NCBI RefSeq assembly: GCF_006539185.1
Contig: NZ_BJMN01000064.1
Coordinates: 1-38,411, forward strand
DNA: 38,411 bases
Direction: 5' to 3'
DNA from: Streptomyces gardneri
GTDB taxonomy: Bacteria; Actinomycetota; Actinomycetes; Streptomycetales; Streptomycetaceae
Shown here: one piece after another, positions 23,837 through 38,411 of the stretch
How the letters are laid out: every line of letters starts with the position of its first letter
How positions within the stretch are numbered: the stretch's first letter is position 1
Position numbers and translations under genes: made by a program
Notes under the pieces: model-generated
Database searches by the model: none
What the model saw: only the letters and a program-made list of their open reading frames with translations
Told to the model about the DNA's origin: nothing

Positions 23837-26800
23837 ATGCAGGAGACTGGGGCCACTGCGCGGGCAGGGAACACGGGGACATGGGGCATCGAAGTGGGCG
23901 TGGACGCGGCGGGGCCGGGTGCGAAGCCGGCGGGGGCGGAGGAGCGGCTGCGGATCGAGCTGCTCGGGCCCGTCCGCGCCCGTCGCGGCGGTACGCCGCT
24001 CGGTCTCGGCCCGGTCAGGCGCCAGGCGGTCCTCGCCGCCCTGGTCCTGCGCGCACCGGACCTCGTGACGTACGGCCAGCTCCTCGACGACGTCTGGGGG
24101 ACCGAACCTCCGGGTACGGGCCACCGGGTCCTGCCGAGCTATGTGTACGCGCTCCGCAAGGCGCTCGACGCGCCGGGCGCCGGGCCGGCCGGCTCGCTGG
24201 TCGAAGGGGGGCGCGGCGGCTACCGCTTCGTGCCGGGCGAGACCCGGACCGACCTCGCCGACCTCGCCGAACACACCGGGCTCGCGCGGCGCGCGAAGGC
24301 CGCCGGTGACCTCGACGGCGCCCTCGACCACGGCGGCCGGGCCCTGGAGCTGCTGGGCGCCGAACCCCTGCCCGGTCTGCCGGGGCCGCTCGCCGACACG
24401 GAGCGGCACCGCCTCGCCCGGCAGCGGCGCGCCCTGCACCAGGACCGCGCCGAGTGCCTGCTGCTGCTCGGGCGGTACCCCGACGCGCTGGACTCTCTCA
24501 TGGCGGCGCCGCTGGCCCGGCCTCACGACGAGCCGCTGGCGGCCCTGCGGATGCGTGCCCTCTACGCCGGCGGCCGGCAGGCCGAGGCGCTGTCCGTCTA
24601 CCAGGAGACGCGGCGGCGGCTCCTCGACGAGCTGGGCGTGGAGCCGGGCGAGGAGCTGCGCCGCGTCCACCAGGCCGTCCTGCGCCGCGAGGACACGCTG
24701 CTGCTCGGCCGCACGCCGGCGCCGCGCGCGGGCGGGGACACCCTGCTCCCGGACGTCCGGCCGCGACAGGACCACTCCACGGAACCGGCCGCCCCCGAGC
24801 CCTCCCCTGCCCCACCGCCCCACGAGCCCCAGCCGCACACGCACACGCACACGCACACGCACACGAGCCCGCGTCCGCGTCCGCGTCCGCGCCGCAACGA
24901 ACTTCCCGGTGACACCTCCTGTCTGGTGGGCCGCGAGGCGGAACTCGCCCTGCTCACCGCTCCCGTGGCGCCCGGCGCCGTGTCCGTGATGACGATCGAC
25001 GGCACGGCGGGCGTCGGCAAGACCGCGCTGGTGGTGCGCGCCGCCTGGACGCTGGGCGATTCCTACCCCGACGGCTGCCTGTTCGTGGACCTGCACGCGT
25101 ACGGCGCCGCCCACGAGACCGTCGGCCCGCAGCGGGCCCTGCGCCGGCTGCTGCGCACGATGCGCGGCTCCGGCGACCAACTCGCCTATGAGTCAACCGA
25201 CGTGGACGACATGCCGGAGCTGGTCACCGCATGGCGAGCGGCGACGAGCGGTCTGCGGCTGCTGCTGGTCGTGGACAACGCCCGCAGTGCCGAGCAGGTA
25301 CGGCCGCTGCTGCCCGCGGGACCGGGCAGCCGGGTCCTGGTGGCGGGCCGGAATCGTCTGCCGGGCCTCGACGCCGATCTCCGGCTCACCGTGGAGCCGC
25401 TGGCCTCCGGTGACGCCGTCGGCCTGTTCCGGGAGCTGCTCGGCGAGGCCCGGGCGGACCGTGAACCCGAGGCCGCCCGCGAGCTCGCCCTGCGCTGCGG
25501 CGGCCTCCCGCTGGCCCTGCGCATCGCCGGCGCCCGGCTGCAGAACCGCCCGTCCTGGACGCTGGCCTTCCTGGCCGGCCGGATGTCCGACGACACGCGC
25601 GGCCTCGGCGAGCTGCGGGCCGGTGACCGCAGCGTGGAGGCCGCCTTCAGGATGTCGTACGACCAGCTCTCCCCCGAACTGCGGCGCTCCTTCAGGGCAT
25701 TGGGTTCGGCACCGACCGCCCGCTTCGACGGCCTGACCCTCGCCGCCATGCTGGGCGGATCCGGTGAGGACGCCGAGGCCCTCCTGGAGGACCTGGTCGA
25801 CGCGAGCCTGCTCCAGGAACCGCACCCCGGCCGCTACCGGCTGCACGATCTCGTACGGGCTCATGCGCGGCGACTCGCAGCCGAGGCGCCCCTGGAGGCC
25901 GCCGCCGACCGCACCGCGGTCCTGCGGCTCTACACGGCGGCGGGCCGCGTCGCGAGCGACTGGGGACCGGAAACCTTCCCCACAGGCCATGACGTCACCG
26001 ACCACGACATCACCGCTCGCGACGTCGCCGGCCGCGACGTCGCCGGTCACACCTTCTCCGGTTGGGGAGAGGCCTCCGCGTGGCTGAACGCGGCGGGCGG
26101 GGACCTGGTCGACGTCGTGGCCTTCGCGGCCGCCGCCGGGGAGTTCGACCACGCCTGCCGGATCGCCGAGGCCCTCGTCGACCACCTGGCGCGCCGGGGC
26201 CACTTCCACGAGTGCCGCACCGCCCTCGAACACGCCCTGGCCTGCGCCGACATGACGGCCGACCGGCGCATGCCGTCGTCCCTCCGCATCTGCCTGGGAA
26301 TCGTCGACGTGTACCAGGGCCGGTTCCGGCAGGCCGGCGAGTGGTTCGCCGAAGCCTTGCGGTACGCCCGCTGCCAGGGCGATCCGCGGGACCGCGCCCG
26401 GGCGATCGCCGGTCTGGGCGCCGCGACGTGGCCGCTGGGCCGGACCGAGGAGGCCCTGGCCCACCTGAGCGAGGCGGTGGAGCTGGCGGCCGGTCTCGAC
26501 GACGACTGGCTGACCGGCATGGCGAACTGCAACCTCGGCGCGATCCACTCCCAGCGGGGGCTGCACGAGCGGGCGCTCGACCACTACGCCACGGCCCTCG
26601 CCCTCGCCGAGAAGAACGGCCGCCCCCGGACGATCAGCAGCACCCTGTGCTTCGCCGCCGAAGCCCACCTGGCCCTCGGCCACCACGCGGAGGCCACGGA
26701 GCTGCTGCGGCGGGCGGCCGAACTGGCCCGCGAGGCCGAGGACCTCCCGCTGCGCGCGGCGGGCCTGTCGCAGCTCGCCGCGGCGGAGCACGTCCAGGGC

Positions 26801-27043
26801 GATCTGCGCTCGGCCGTCGACACCCACCACGAGGCGCTGTCGACGCTGACCGGGCGCACGAGCACCTGGCTGGAGATGGGCGTCCGTATCGGCCTCGGCA
26901 GGACGTACGCGGCGGCGGGCCGCCATGCCGAGGCGCGTCAGGAGTTCCGTACCGCCCTCGCCCTCCCCGGAGCGGGCGACCACCCCCGGGAGTACGACTC
27001 GGCGCGCGACGCGCTCGACCGGTCGACCGCTCGCCCTTCCTAG
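23837..27043 (+). CDS. AfsR-like regulator: SARP DNA-binding, activation, NB-ARC ATPase and TPR domains
   Basis: A 1,068-residue regulator (from the ATG at 23837; the start is uncertain because the ribosome binding site is poor). In order: winged helix with IELLGPVRARRGG (about 38-130), activation domain (LADLAEHTGLARRA to LSVYQETRRRLLDELGVEPG), a low-complexity linker of His-Thr and Pro-Arg repeats, an NB-ARC ATPase with Walker A GTAGVGKT (389-396) and LLLVVDNA (Asp480), then TPR repeats with ERALDHYATALALAEKNG. AfsR-type proteins activate secondary metabolism and hydrolyse ATP. It is divergent from the membrane-protein operon and its stop codon overlaps that of the imine reductase gene. It could be a second pathway activator or a broader one. 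Confidence 0.9.
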   Translation: MQETGATARAGNTGTWGIEVGVDAAGPGAKPAGAEERLRIELLGPVRARRGGTPLGLGPVRRQAVLAALVLRAPDLVTYGQLLDDVWGTEPPGTGHRVLPSYVYALRKALDAPGAGPAGSLVEGGRGGYRFVPGETRTDLADLAEHTGLARRAKAAGDLDGALDHGGRALELLGAEPLPGLPGPLADTERHRLARQRRALHQDRAECLLLLGRYPDALDSLMAAPLARPHDEPLAALRMRALYAGGRQAEALSVYQETRRRLLDELGVEPGEELRRVHQAVLRREDTLLLGRTPAPRAGGDTLLPDVRPRQDHSTEPAAPEPSPAPPPHEPQPHTHTHTHTHTSPRPRPRPRRNELPGDTSCLVGREAELALLTAPVAPGAVSVMTIDGTAGVGKTALVVRAAWTLGDSYPDGCLFVDLHAYGAAHETVGPQRALRRLLRTMRGSGDQLAYESTDVDDMPELVTAWRAATSGLRLLLVVDNARSAEQVRPLLPAGPGSRVLVAGRNRLPGLDADLRLTVEPLASGDAVGLFRELLGEARADREPEAARELALRCGGLPLALRIAGARLQNRPSWTLAFLAGRMSDDTRGLGELRAGDRSVEAAFRMSYDQLSPELRRSFRALGSAPTARFDGLTLAAMLGGSGEDAEALLEDLVDASLLQEPHPGRYRLHDLVRAHARRLAAEAPLEAAADRTAVLRLYTAAGRVASDWGPETFPTGHDVTDHDITARDVAGRDVAGHTFSGWGEASAWLNAAGGDLVDVVAFAAAAGEFDHACRIAEALVDHLARRGHFHECRTALEHALACADMTADRRMPSSLRICLGIVDVYQGRFRQAGEWFAEALRYARCQGDPRDRARAIAGLGAATWPLGRTEEALAHLSEAVELAAGLDDDWLTGMANCNLGAIHSQRGLHERALDHYATALALAEKNGRPRTISSTLCFAAEAHLALGHHAEATELLRRAAELAREAEDLPLRAAGLSQLAAAEHVQGDLRSAVDTHHEALSTLTGRTSTWLEMGVRIGLGRTYAAAGRHAEARQEFRTALALPGAGDHPREYDSARDALDRSTARPS
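24835..24894 (+). repeat. Hexanucleotide repeats inside the AfsR-like gene
   Basis: GCACAC is repeated five times (24835-24864), followed shortly by GCGTCC three times plus a variant (24871-24894). In frame they give a His-Thr run and a Pro-Arg run, in the linker between the activation domain and the ATPase. Six-base units preserve the frame, so copy number can vary without breaking the protein. Confidence 0.85.
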
Positions 27044-27930
27044 GGCTTGCCGAACTCCTCGATCAGCACGGGGTACTGCTCCCCGCCGTGTCCGGCGGCG
27101 ATCGCGCGGTCCGCCATCGCCTTGATCAGCCTGGGCAGTTCGGCGTTGACCCCCATCGCCTCGCTCTCCTCGATCAGGTGCTCCATGGCCCGCGCGTCGG
27201 TCTCCAGCGCCGCCACCTCGGCCGGGAAGGAGCCCTTGTCGATCTGCTCGGCGTACCCGGGCAGCCAGTCGGCCACTCCGGCGGCGATCTGCCGGGCGAA
27301 CGGCGCGTACGTCACGGCGTCGACACCGGCCTTCGCGAGCAGGGCGGTGCCCTGGAGCCAGGCGTTCAGGACGCTCCACATCATGGCCAGCCCGGCCACG
27401 TCGTACAGGGACGCCAGGCCGGGGTCCGCACCGAGGTGGGTGATCGTGCCGAGGGCGCCGAGCGTCGACGCGTGGTCCGCGAAGACCTGTTCGGGGCCGC
27501 TGTGGAGGATCACCGCCTCGGCGGTGCCGATCCCCGACGGGATGGCCATGATGGCGCCGTCCAGGTAGCGGGCACCGCGCCGCTCGGCCCACTCGGCGGC
27601 CTCGCGCGCCTGGCCCGCGCTCCCCGAGGTCAGGTTGATCAGCGTCGTGTCGATCGGCGTCGTGGGGTCCGGCTCGACACCGTTCGCGCCGAGCAGTTCG
27701 TACACGGCGTCGTAGTCGGTGAGGCAGACGATCGTCAGGGGGCTCGCGGCGAGCGCGTCGCCGAGGGTCGGAGCCGACCGTGCTCCCGCGGCCACCAGCG
27801 GGGCGGCCTTGGCGGGAGTCCGGTTCCACACGGTGGTGGGGTGTCCGGCTTTCAGGAACGCGCCGGCGAGGGCCTGGCCCATCAGTCCGAGTCCGATGAC
27901 GGTCACGGGCGCGTGTGGTGTGTTGTTCAT
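27040..27930 (-). CDS. Imine reductase-like NADPH-dependent oxidoreductase (6-PGDH/beta-HAD superfamily)
   Basis: A 296-residue protein closely resembling imine reductases (IREDs): GLGLMG (13-18), NRTP (36-39) for NADPH, the SLTDY-like CLTDYDAVYELL, INLTSGSAGQAREAAEWAERRGARYLDGAIMAIPSGIGT (given here by its parts NLTSGS, AREAAEWA, YLDGAIMAIP), and Asp177 in ASLYDVAG at the position of the proposed IRED proton donor. IREDs reduce cyclic imines to secondary amines. The ATG at 27930 lacks a recognisable ribosome binding site, so its mRNA may be leaderless or nearly so. It is divergent from a MerR gene with a 50-bp gap, and its stop (CTA) overlaps the regulator stop in the sequence CTAG. Within this cluster it could reduce an imine made by the amine oxidase or after aminotransfer, but it may also be an independent detoxification unit. 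Confidence 0.85.
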   Translation of the reverse strand: MNNTPHAPVTVIGLGLMGQALAGAFLKAGHPTTVWNRTPAKAAPLVAAGARSAPTLGDALAASPLTIVCLTDYDAVYELLGANGVEPDPTTPIDTTLINLTSGSAGQAREAAEWAERRGARYLDGAIMAIPSGIGTAEAVILHSGPEQVFADHASTLGALGTITHLGADPGLASLYDVAGLAMMWSVLNAWLQGTALLAKAGVDAVTYAPFARQIAAGVADWLPGYAEQIDKGSFPAEVAALETDARAMEHLIEESEAMGVNAELPRLIKAMADRAIAAGHGGEQYPVLIEEFGKP

Positions 27931-27939
27931 GGCAGCATC

Positions 27940-27969
27940 GTCAACGTTGATACCGGTGTGAAGGTCAAG
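27940..27969. promoter_or_regulatory. Candidate MerR operator between imine reductase and MerR genes
   Basis: The 50-bp gap holds an imperfect dyad centred on ACCGGT (27952-27957), with outer arms GTCAAC (27940) and GTCAAG (27964). On the minus strand it includes TTGACC, a good -35 box, placed so that a promoter with the long spacer typical of MerR targets would start transcription at or near the imine reductase ATG. The -10 box is not clear. Confidence 0.45.
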
Positions 27970-27980
27970 CGAGGTTTTCG

Positions 27981-28388
27981 ATGCGGATCGGGGAACTGAG
28001 TCGGCGGACGGGCGTCAACGCCCACCAACTGCGCTATTACGAGGCCCAGGGTCTGCTGGTGGCGGACCGGGGAACGAACGGCTATCGCGAGTACGACGAG
28101 AACGCCCTGCTGCGGGTGAAGCAGATCAGGCACCTGCTCGGGGCCGGGCTGTCCTCCGAGGACATCGCGTACCTGCTGCCCTGCGCGGTCGGCGAGGCCC
28201 CGGAACTCGTCGGATGTCCCGAGCTGCTGGCCGCGATGCGCTCGCGCCTGCGACGCCTCGACAGCCAGATGGACCGGCTCGCCCAGTCCCGCGAGGCCCT
28301 CAACGGCTACATCGACGCGGCGGAACGCATGGGCGGCGAGAGCTACCCGCTGCTCACCGGCCCCGTCGTGGGGTCCGTCGCCTCCTGA
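27981..28388 (+). CDS. MerR-family transcriptional regulator
   Basis: A 135-residue regulator with the standard MerR N-terminus: MRIGELSRRTGV, then HQLRYYEAQGLL, then a second wing NGYREYDENALLRVKQIRHLLGAGLSSEDI. A dimerisation coiled coil (LRRLDSQMDRLAQSREALNGYI) follows. There is one Cys pair region (LPCAVGEAPELVGCPELL) but no heavy-metal CXnC signature at the end, so a small organic effector is more likely. GAGG lies eight bases before the ATG. Divergent from the imine reductase gene, it probably controls that gene and itself. Its 3' end overlaps the methyltransferase 3' end by 46 bp. Confidence 0.93.
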   Translation: MRIGELSRRTGVNAHQLRYYEAQGLLVADRGTNGYREYDENALLRVKQIRHLLGAGLSSEDIAYLLPCAVGEAPELVGCPELLAAMRSRLRRLDSQMDRLAQSREALNGYIDAAERMGGESYPLLTGPVVGSVAS

Positions 28389-29200
28389 CCGGCCTCCCCG
28401 GGCTTCCGTCCCCAGACGGTGAGCATGCCGGCCGACAGCGCGGCGCACTCGTCGGAGTCCAGGTAGCGGGTCGCCGCGTCGACGGCCGCGTCGTCGACCA
28501 GGCCGGTGGCGAGCATCGCCGCCCGGCTCCGCTGCCAGGTGTCCGCCCAGAAGCGGCTGATGGGGCTGCCCGGCAGCAGCGGCGGTACGTGGATCTCGGC
28601 GGCCACGGGCCGGAGTCCGGCCCCGCGCAGCAGGTGGGGGTAGGAGGGCACCCAGCCGACATCGGTGCCGATGGTGTCCCGTAGCCCCTGCCACATCGCC
28701 CGCATGACCGCGGTGTACGGAGTGCCGGGTGTCACGGCGTCCGGCAGGCCGCTCGTCAGGTCGACGGCGTCGCTGAGCACCAGCACCCCGCCCGGCTCGA
28801 CGAGTTCCGCGAGCCGGGTGATCAGGCGGTCGTGCCCGGGCAGGTGCATGAGCACGAAACGCGCGTGGACGAGTCGGAACCGGCCGGGGTCGAAGTCCGG
28901 GGCGGTGACGTCGGTCTCCAGCACGTCGAGTCCGGGCAGGGGCCGCTCGCTCAGGAAGCGTACGTCGCGGTCGACGGCGAGCACGCTCGTGACCCCGGCC
29001 TCGGCGAGCAGCCGGCGGGAGACCGTGCCCGTGCCGGCCCCGACGTCCAGGCAGCGCCAACCCGGACCGGCGCCGAGAGCCCGGAGCCGTGCCATGGTGA
29101 TGGCGTCGTAGGCGAGGGCGCCGAAGTCGATGCGCTCGCCCTCGCCCGCCTGCTCGGGACGGAAGACGTCCTCGCCGTATCGGCCGCCGAACTGTTCCAT
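28343..29200 (-). CDS. SAM-dependent class I methyltransferase
   Basis: A 285-residue methyltransferase with motif I LDVGAGTG (51-58), the acidic residue after beta-2 (VLAVDRD), and motif IV/post segments FRLVHARFVLMHL and LVEPGGVLVLSD. It resembles UbiE/Methyltransf_11-like small-molecule enzymes, mostly O- or N-methylating; the substrate is unknown. The ATG at 29200 has AAGAGG eight bases upstream. Its last 46 bases overlap the end of the convergent MerR gene, and no terminator separates them. It lies in the same direction as the branched-chain aminotransferase gene after a 165-bp gap with a hairpin, so it may be transcribed separately. It could tailor the product or belong with the MerR unit. 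Confidence 0.85.
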   Translation of the reverse strand: MEQFGGRYGEDVFRPEQAGEGERIDFGALAYDAITMARLRALGAGPGWRCLDVGAGTGTVSRRLLAEAGVTSVLAVDRDVRFLSERPLPGLDVLETDVTAPDFDPGRFRLVHARFVLMHLPGHDRLITRLAELVEPGGVLVLSDAVDLTSGLPDAVTPGTPYTAVMRAMWQGLRDTIGTDVGWVPSYPHLLRGAGLRPVAAEIHVPPLLPGSPISRFWADTWQRSRAAMLATGLVDDAAVDAATRYLDSDECAALSAGMLTVWGRKPGEAGQEATDPTTGPVSSG

Positions 29201-29232
29201 GACCGGACCTCTTCATGCCTGGGGGCGGTGCC

Positions 29233-29256
29233 GGGCGGCCCGTGCCGGGGCCGCCC
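29233..29256 (-). terminator. Hairpin downstream of the branched-chain aminotransferase gene
   Basis: A perfect 9-bp stem (GGGCGGCCC/GGGCCGCCC) with a 6-nt loop, about 110 bases beyond the aminotransferase stop and upstream of the methyltransferase gene. It plausibly ends the NRPS-SnoaL-aminotransferase transcript. The rest of the 165-bp gap shows nothing. Confidence 0.5.
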
Positions 29257-29365
29257 GCCCACCGATACTCCCCCGGCGGCCGCCCGCACGGCCGAGGCGC
29301 GCCGCGCCTGGGCCGATCGGCTGCCTCCGGGTACCTCGTGCTGCTTCCGGGCGTGTCCCGCGCCG

Positions 29366-30442
29366 TCAGGAGATGCGGTGGAGCCAGCCCTTGGGGTCGG
29401 GAGCGGTGCCGTGGTGCAGGTCGACGAGGGCGTCGCGCATGGCGAGGGTGACGGGGCCGGGGGTGCCGTCACCGATGGTCCAGTCGCCGTCGCGGTCCTT
29501 GACGTGGCCGACGGGGGTGACGACGGCGGCGGTGCCCGAGGCGAACACCTCGGTGATGCGGCCCTCCGCGCATTCGCGGCGCCACTGCTCCAGGGAGACC
29601 TTCTCCTCCCGGGGGACGTACCCCATGCCCTCGGCGAGCCCGAGCAGGGTGTCACGGGTGACGCCGGGCAGGAGCGAGCCGCTCAGGGACGGGGTCACGA
29701 TCTCGGCCCCGGGGCCGGTACCCCGTACGAAGAACATGTTCATGCCGCCCATCTCCTCGACCCAGGTGCGCTCCACCGGGTCCAGCCAGACGACCTGCTG
29801 GCAGCCGGCCTCCTGCGCCTGGAGCTGGGCGACGAACGAACCGGAGTAGTTTCCGGCGCACTTGACGTTGCCGGTGCCGCCCGGGATGGCGCGGCTGTGC
29901 TCGTGGCTGACCCAGACGGAGACCGTCTCCAGCGCCTTGCCGAAGAAGCCGCCGGCGACGAACGCCATGACCAGGTACTCGTAGGTGTGCGAGGGGCGGA
30001 GCATCAGGTTGGCGTCCGCGCCGAACATCAGCGGCCGCAGGTAGATGCTGTGGCTCGGGTCGTCGGAGAGCAGCCCCTGATCGGCGCGGAGCAGCTGCTC
30101 GATGGAGTCGACGAAGACGTCCTCGGGCAGCTCGGGCATGGCCAGCCGGCGGGCCGAGCGCTGGAAGCGGCGGGCGTGCTCCCAGGGCCGGAAGACAGCG
30201 ACCCCGCCGTCGGCCTGCCGGTGGGCCTTGAGGCCCTCGAAGATGACCTGGGCGTAGTGCAGGCCGATCGTCCCGGGGTGCAGGGTGAGGTCGTGCAGCC
30301 GCGAGAGACCGGGCTTGTGCCAGCCGTCCGTCTCGTTCCACGACATGGTGAACATGTGGTCGGTGAACGCGTCGCCGTGGCCCGGGGAGCGGACGGGCTG
30401 GGGCGCGGAGGAGGCGGAGTTCTGGTCGAACGTGATGGTCAT
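29366..30442 (-). CDS. ilvE: Branched-chain amino acid aminotransferase (class IV)
   Basis: A 358-residue fold-type IV aminotransferase of the BCAT2 type. The N-terminal FTDHMFTMSW, the GLHYAQVIFEGLKAHR segment, IYLRPLMF, and GGTGNVKCAGNYSGS with Lys194 as the PLP lysine are all typical, as is VEEMGGMNMFFV and the later EVFASGTAAVVTPV. The enzyme interconverts Val, Leu and Ile with their 2-oxo acids. As the last gene of the NRPS transcript it may be a pathway-dedicated copy that makes or consumes a branched or unusual amino acid; the host should have its own housekeeping copy. The ATG has AAGGA upstream. A 10-bp tandem repeat lies just before the gene. Confidence 0.93.
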   Translation of the reverse strand: MTITFDQNSASSAPQPVRSPGHGDAFTDHMFTMSWNETDGWHKPGLSRLHDLTLHPGTIGLHYAQVIFEGLKAHRQADGGVAVFRPWEHARRFQRSARRLAMPELPEDVFVDSIEQLLRADQGLLSDDPSHSIYLRPLMFGADANLMLRPSHTYEYLVMAFVAGGFFGKALETVSVWVSHEHSRAIPGGTGNVKCAGNYSGSFVAQLQAQEAGCQQVVWLDPVERTWVEEMGGMNMFFVRGTGPGAEIVTPSLSGSLLPGVTRDTLLGLAEGMGYVPREEKVSLEQWRRECAEGRITEVFASGTAAVVTPVGHVKDRDGDWTIGDGTPGPVTLAMRDALVDLHHGTAPDPKGWLHRIS

Positions 30443-30460
30443 GACGATTCCTTACGGGAT

Positions 30461-30510
30461 GAGTCGGTACGGGTCGGTACGCGTTGCCACGGGTCGGTCG
30501 GAGTCGGGCG
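30461..30510. repeat. 10-bp tandem repeat between the SnoaL-like and aminotransferase genes
   Basis: Five consecutive decamers follow the consensus GGGTCGGTAC: units at 30461, 30471, 30491 and 30501 match closely and the unit at 30481 is degenerate. They fill most of the 76-bp gap between the SnoaL-like and branched-chain aminotransferase genes. One unit per helical turn would suit a protein-binding or RNA element; slippage is an equally good explanation. Confidence 0.6.
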
Positions 30511-30518
30511 CGCGCCGG

Positions 30519-30914
30519 TCAGACGAGCGGCGCGAAGAAGAAGGTGTCGCGGCGGCTGAACCGGCCGTCCGCCGCGAGCTGGAAGAAGTCGGCGAAGCGC
30601 AGGCCCACGGTGGTGCCGTCGTGGAGCTCGCCGTTGAACTCGCCGTGCACGGCGACGTCGGAGCCCTCGACGAGGATCTTGGTGAGCGTGTGCCGGCCCG
30701 TTCGGATGACGCGGGCGCCGCTGTAGAAGCGGGTCAGGCCCTCGTGGCCCTCGAAGGGTTCGTAGCCCGGGCGGTGGTAGGTGGCGTCGGCGGTGAACAG
30801 GCCCACCAGGCCGGGGACGTCGCCGGCGTCGACCAGCTCGTAGTAGCGGCGCACATCGGCTTCGGCGGCCGAGGCGGAGGTGGCGGTCGTGGTGGTGGTG
30901 TCGTCGGTCCGCAT
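30519..30914 (-). CDS. SnoaL-like / NTF2-fold protein
   Basis: A 131-residue protein with a short Thr-rich N-terminus and then an NTF2-like fold: VRRYYELVDAGDVPGLVGLFTADATYHRPGYEPFEGHEGL, here quoted by its parts YYELVDAGD, LFTADATYHRPGY and FEGHEGLTRFY, followed by strands ending RFADFFQLAADGRFSRRD. This is the SnoaL-like pattern (ketosteroid isomerase related), where His and Asp in the pocket often act as acid or base. The ATG at 30914 has AGGAG upstream. It sits 47 bases after the NRPS stop and 76 bases before the aminotransferase gene, so it belongs to the NRPS operon. A role in cyclisation, isomerisation or release is possible but not shown. Confidence 0.88.
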   Translation of the reverse strand: MRTDDTTTTTATSASAAEADVRRYYELVDAGDVPGLVGLFTADATYHRPGYEPFEGHEGLTRFYSGARVIRTGRHTLTKILVEGSDVAVHGEFNGELHDGTTVGLRFADFFQLAADGRFSRRDTFFFAPLV

Positions 30915-30961
30915 GCGGGGTCTCCTGAGCGGTGAGTGGGCGGGACGGGTGGGTCGGAACC

Positions 30962-38170
<7,209 letters not shown>

Positions 38171-38179
38171 GGTTTCTCC

Positions 38180-38411
38180 TCAGGAGCGGGACCGGCGCCG
38201 CAGTGCGGGCCTGGCCTTCTCGGCGCCGTCCAGGCGCTCGGCGAGAGTCGCCGGCGTGGATGCCTCGAACACGGTCTTGATGGACAGTTCGGTGTCACAC
38301 ACCGCACGGATGCGGCTGATGAGCCGGGTGACGAGCAGGGAGTGGCCGCCGAGGTGGAAGAAGTCGTCGTCCACGCCTACCTCGGGGATCCCGAGGACCT
38401 CGGCGAAGAGA
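38180..38411 (-). CDS. C-terminal end of an upstream NRPS (carrier domain), 5' end outside window
   Basis: The last 76 complete codons are visible. They encode a peptidyl carrier domain with VGVDDDFFHLGGHSLLVTRL (the Ser of GGHSL is the phosphopantetheine site) and the helix IKTVFEASTPATLAERL, ending in an Arg-rich tail, LRRRSRS. No docking helix follows. It stops nine bases before the start of the two-module NRPS, whose first domain is a C domain, so the two should be co-translated and this carrier is the likely upstream donor. The remaining domains are not visible; it could also be a free-standing carrier protein. Confidence 0.9.
   Translation of the reverse strand, partial: LFAEVLGIPEVGVDDDFFHLGGHSLLVTRLISRIRAVCDTELSIKTVFEASTPATLAERLDGAEKARPALRRRSRS

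Noticed and set aside
24835..24864. CRISPR-like short repeat
   Set aside because: The unit is 6 bp with no spacers and lies in frame within a regulator gene; it is a microsatellite.

Overview
The window is very GC-rich DNA with third-position GC bias, AfsR/SARP-type regulators, a type I modular PKS and NRPS genes, which points to a Streptomyces or close actinomycete relative. It holds the interior of a hybrid PKS/NRPS gene cluster; both edges cut through megasynthase genes (a PKS open at base 1, an NRPS carrier domain open at base 38411). I do not recognise the product.

Layout. 1-8568 (minus): start of a modular PKS with a decarboxylating KSQ-AT-ACP loading module, a complete KS-AT-DH-KR-ACP module and the first residues of the next KS. 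8.8-14.9 kb: a SnoaL-like protein, a type II thioesterase, a DinB-type protein, an acyl-CoA-dehydrogenase-fold flavin monooxygenase, its probable flavin reductase with an unrecognised 63-residue protein directly upstream, and a class III aminotransferase. 14.9-17.3 kb: a SARP regulator of PimR-like architecture. 17.9-20.6 kb: a Tat-exported-looking flavin amine oxidase and a cytochrome P450. 20.7-21.5 kb: a short-chain dehydrogenase. 21.6-23.7 kb: two membrane proteins that may not belong to the pathway. 23.8-27.0 kb: a second, AfsR-like regulator. 27.0-29.2 kb: an imine-reductase-like enzyme with a divergent MerR regulator, and a SAM methyltransferase. 29.4-38.4 kb (minus): branched-chain aminotransferase, a second SnoaL-like protein, a two-module NRPS (C-A-T-C-A-T-TE) and the carrier domain ending an upstream NRPS gene.

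How it may work (inference). The PKS starts a chain from decarboxylated malonyl units (both visible ATs have malonyl-type HAFH motifs), and its first extension gives an alpha,beta-unsaturated acyl group. The NRPS adds at least two residues, the last predicted to be serine, and releases through a C-terminal thioesterase. The aminotransferases, flavin monooxygenase pair, P450, SDR, amine oxidase, imine reductase and methyltransferase would supply precursors or tailor the product.

Regulation. Two promoters, in front of the flavin monooxygenase and the class III aminotransferase, carry the same tandem heptamer (GTGACC, 11-bp period), 31 nt from similar -10 hexamers. This is the architecture expected of SARP targets and the most distinctive non-coding signal here. 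Several perfect hairpins separate convergent genes. No rRNA, tRNA, CRISPR array, insertion sequence, MbtH gene or transporter gene was seen.
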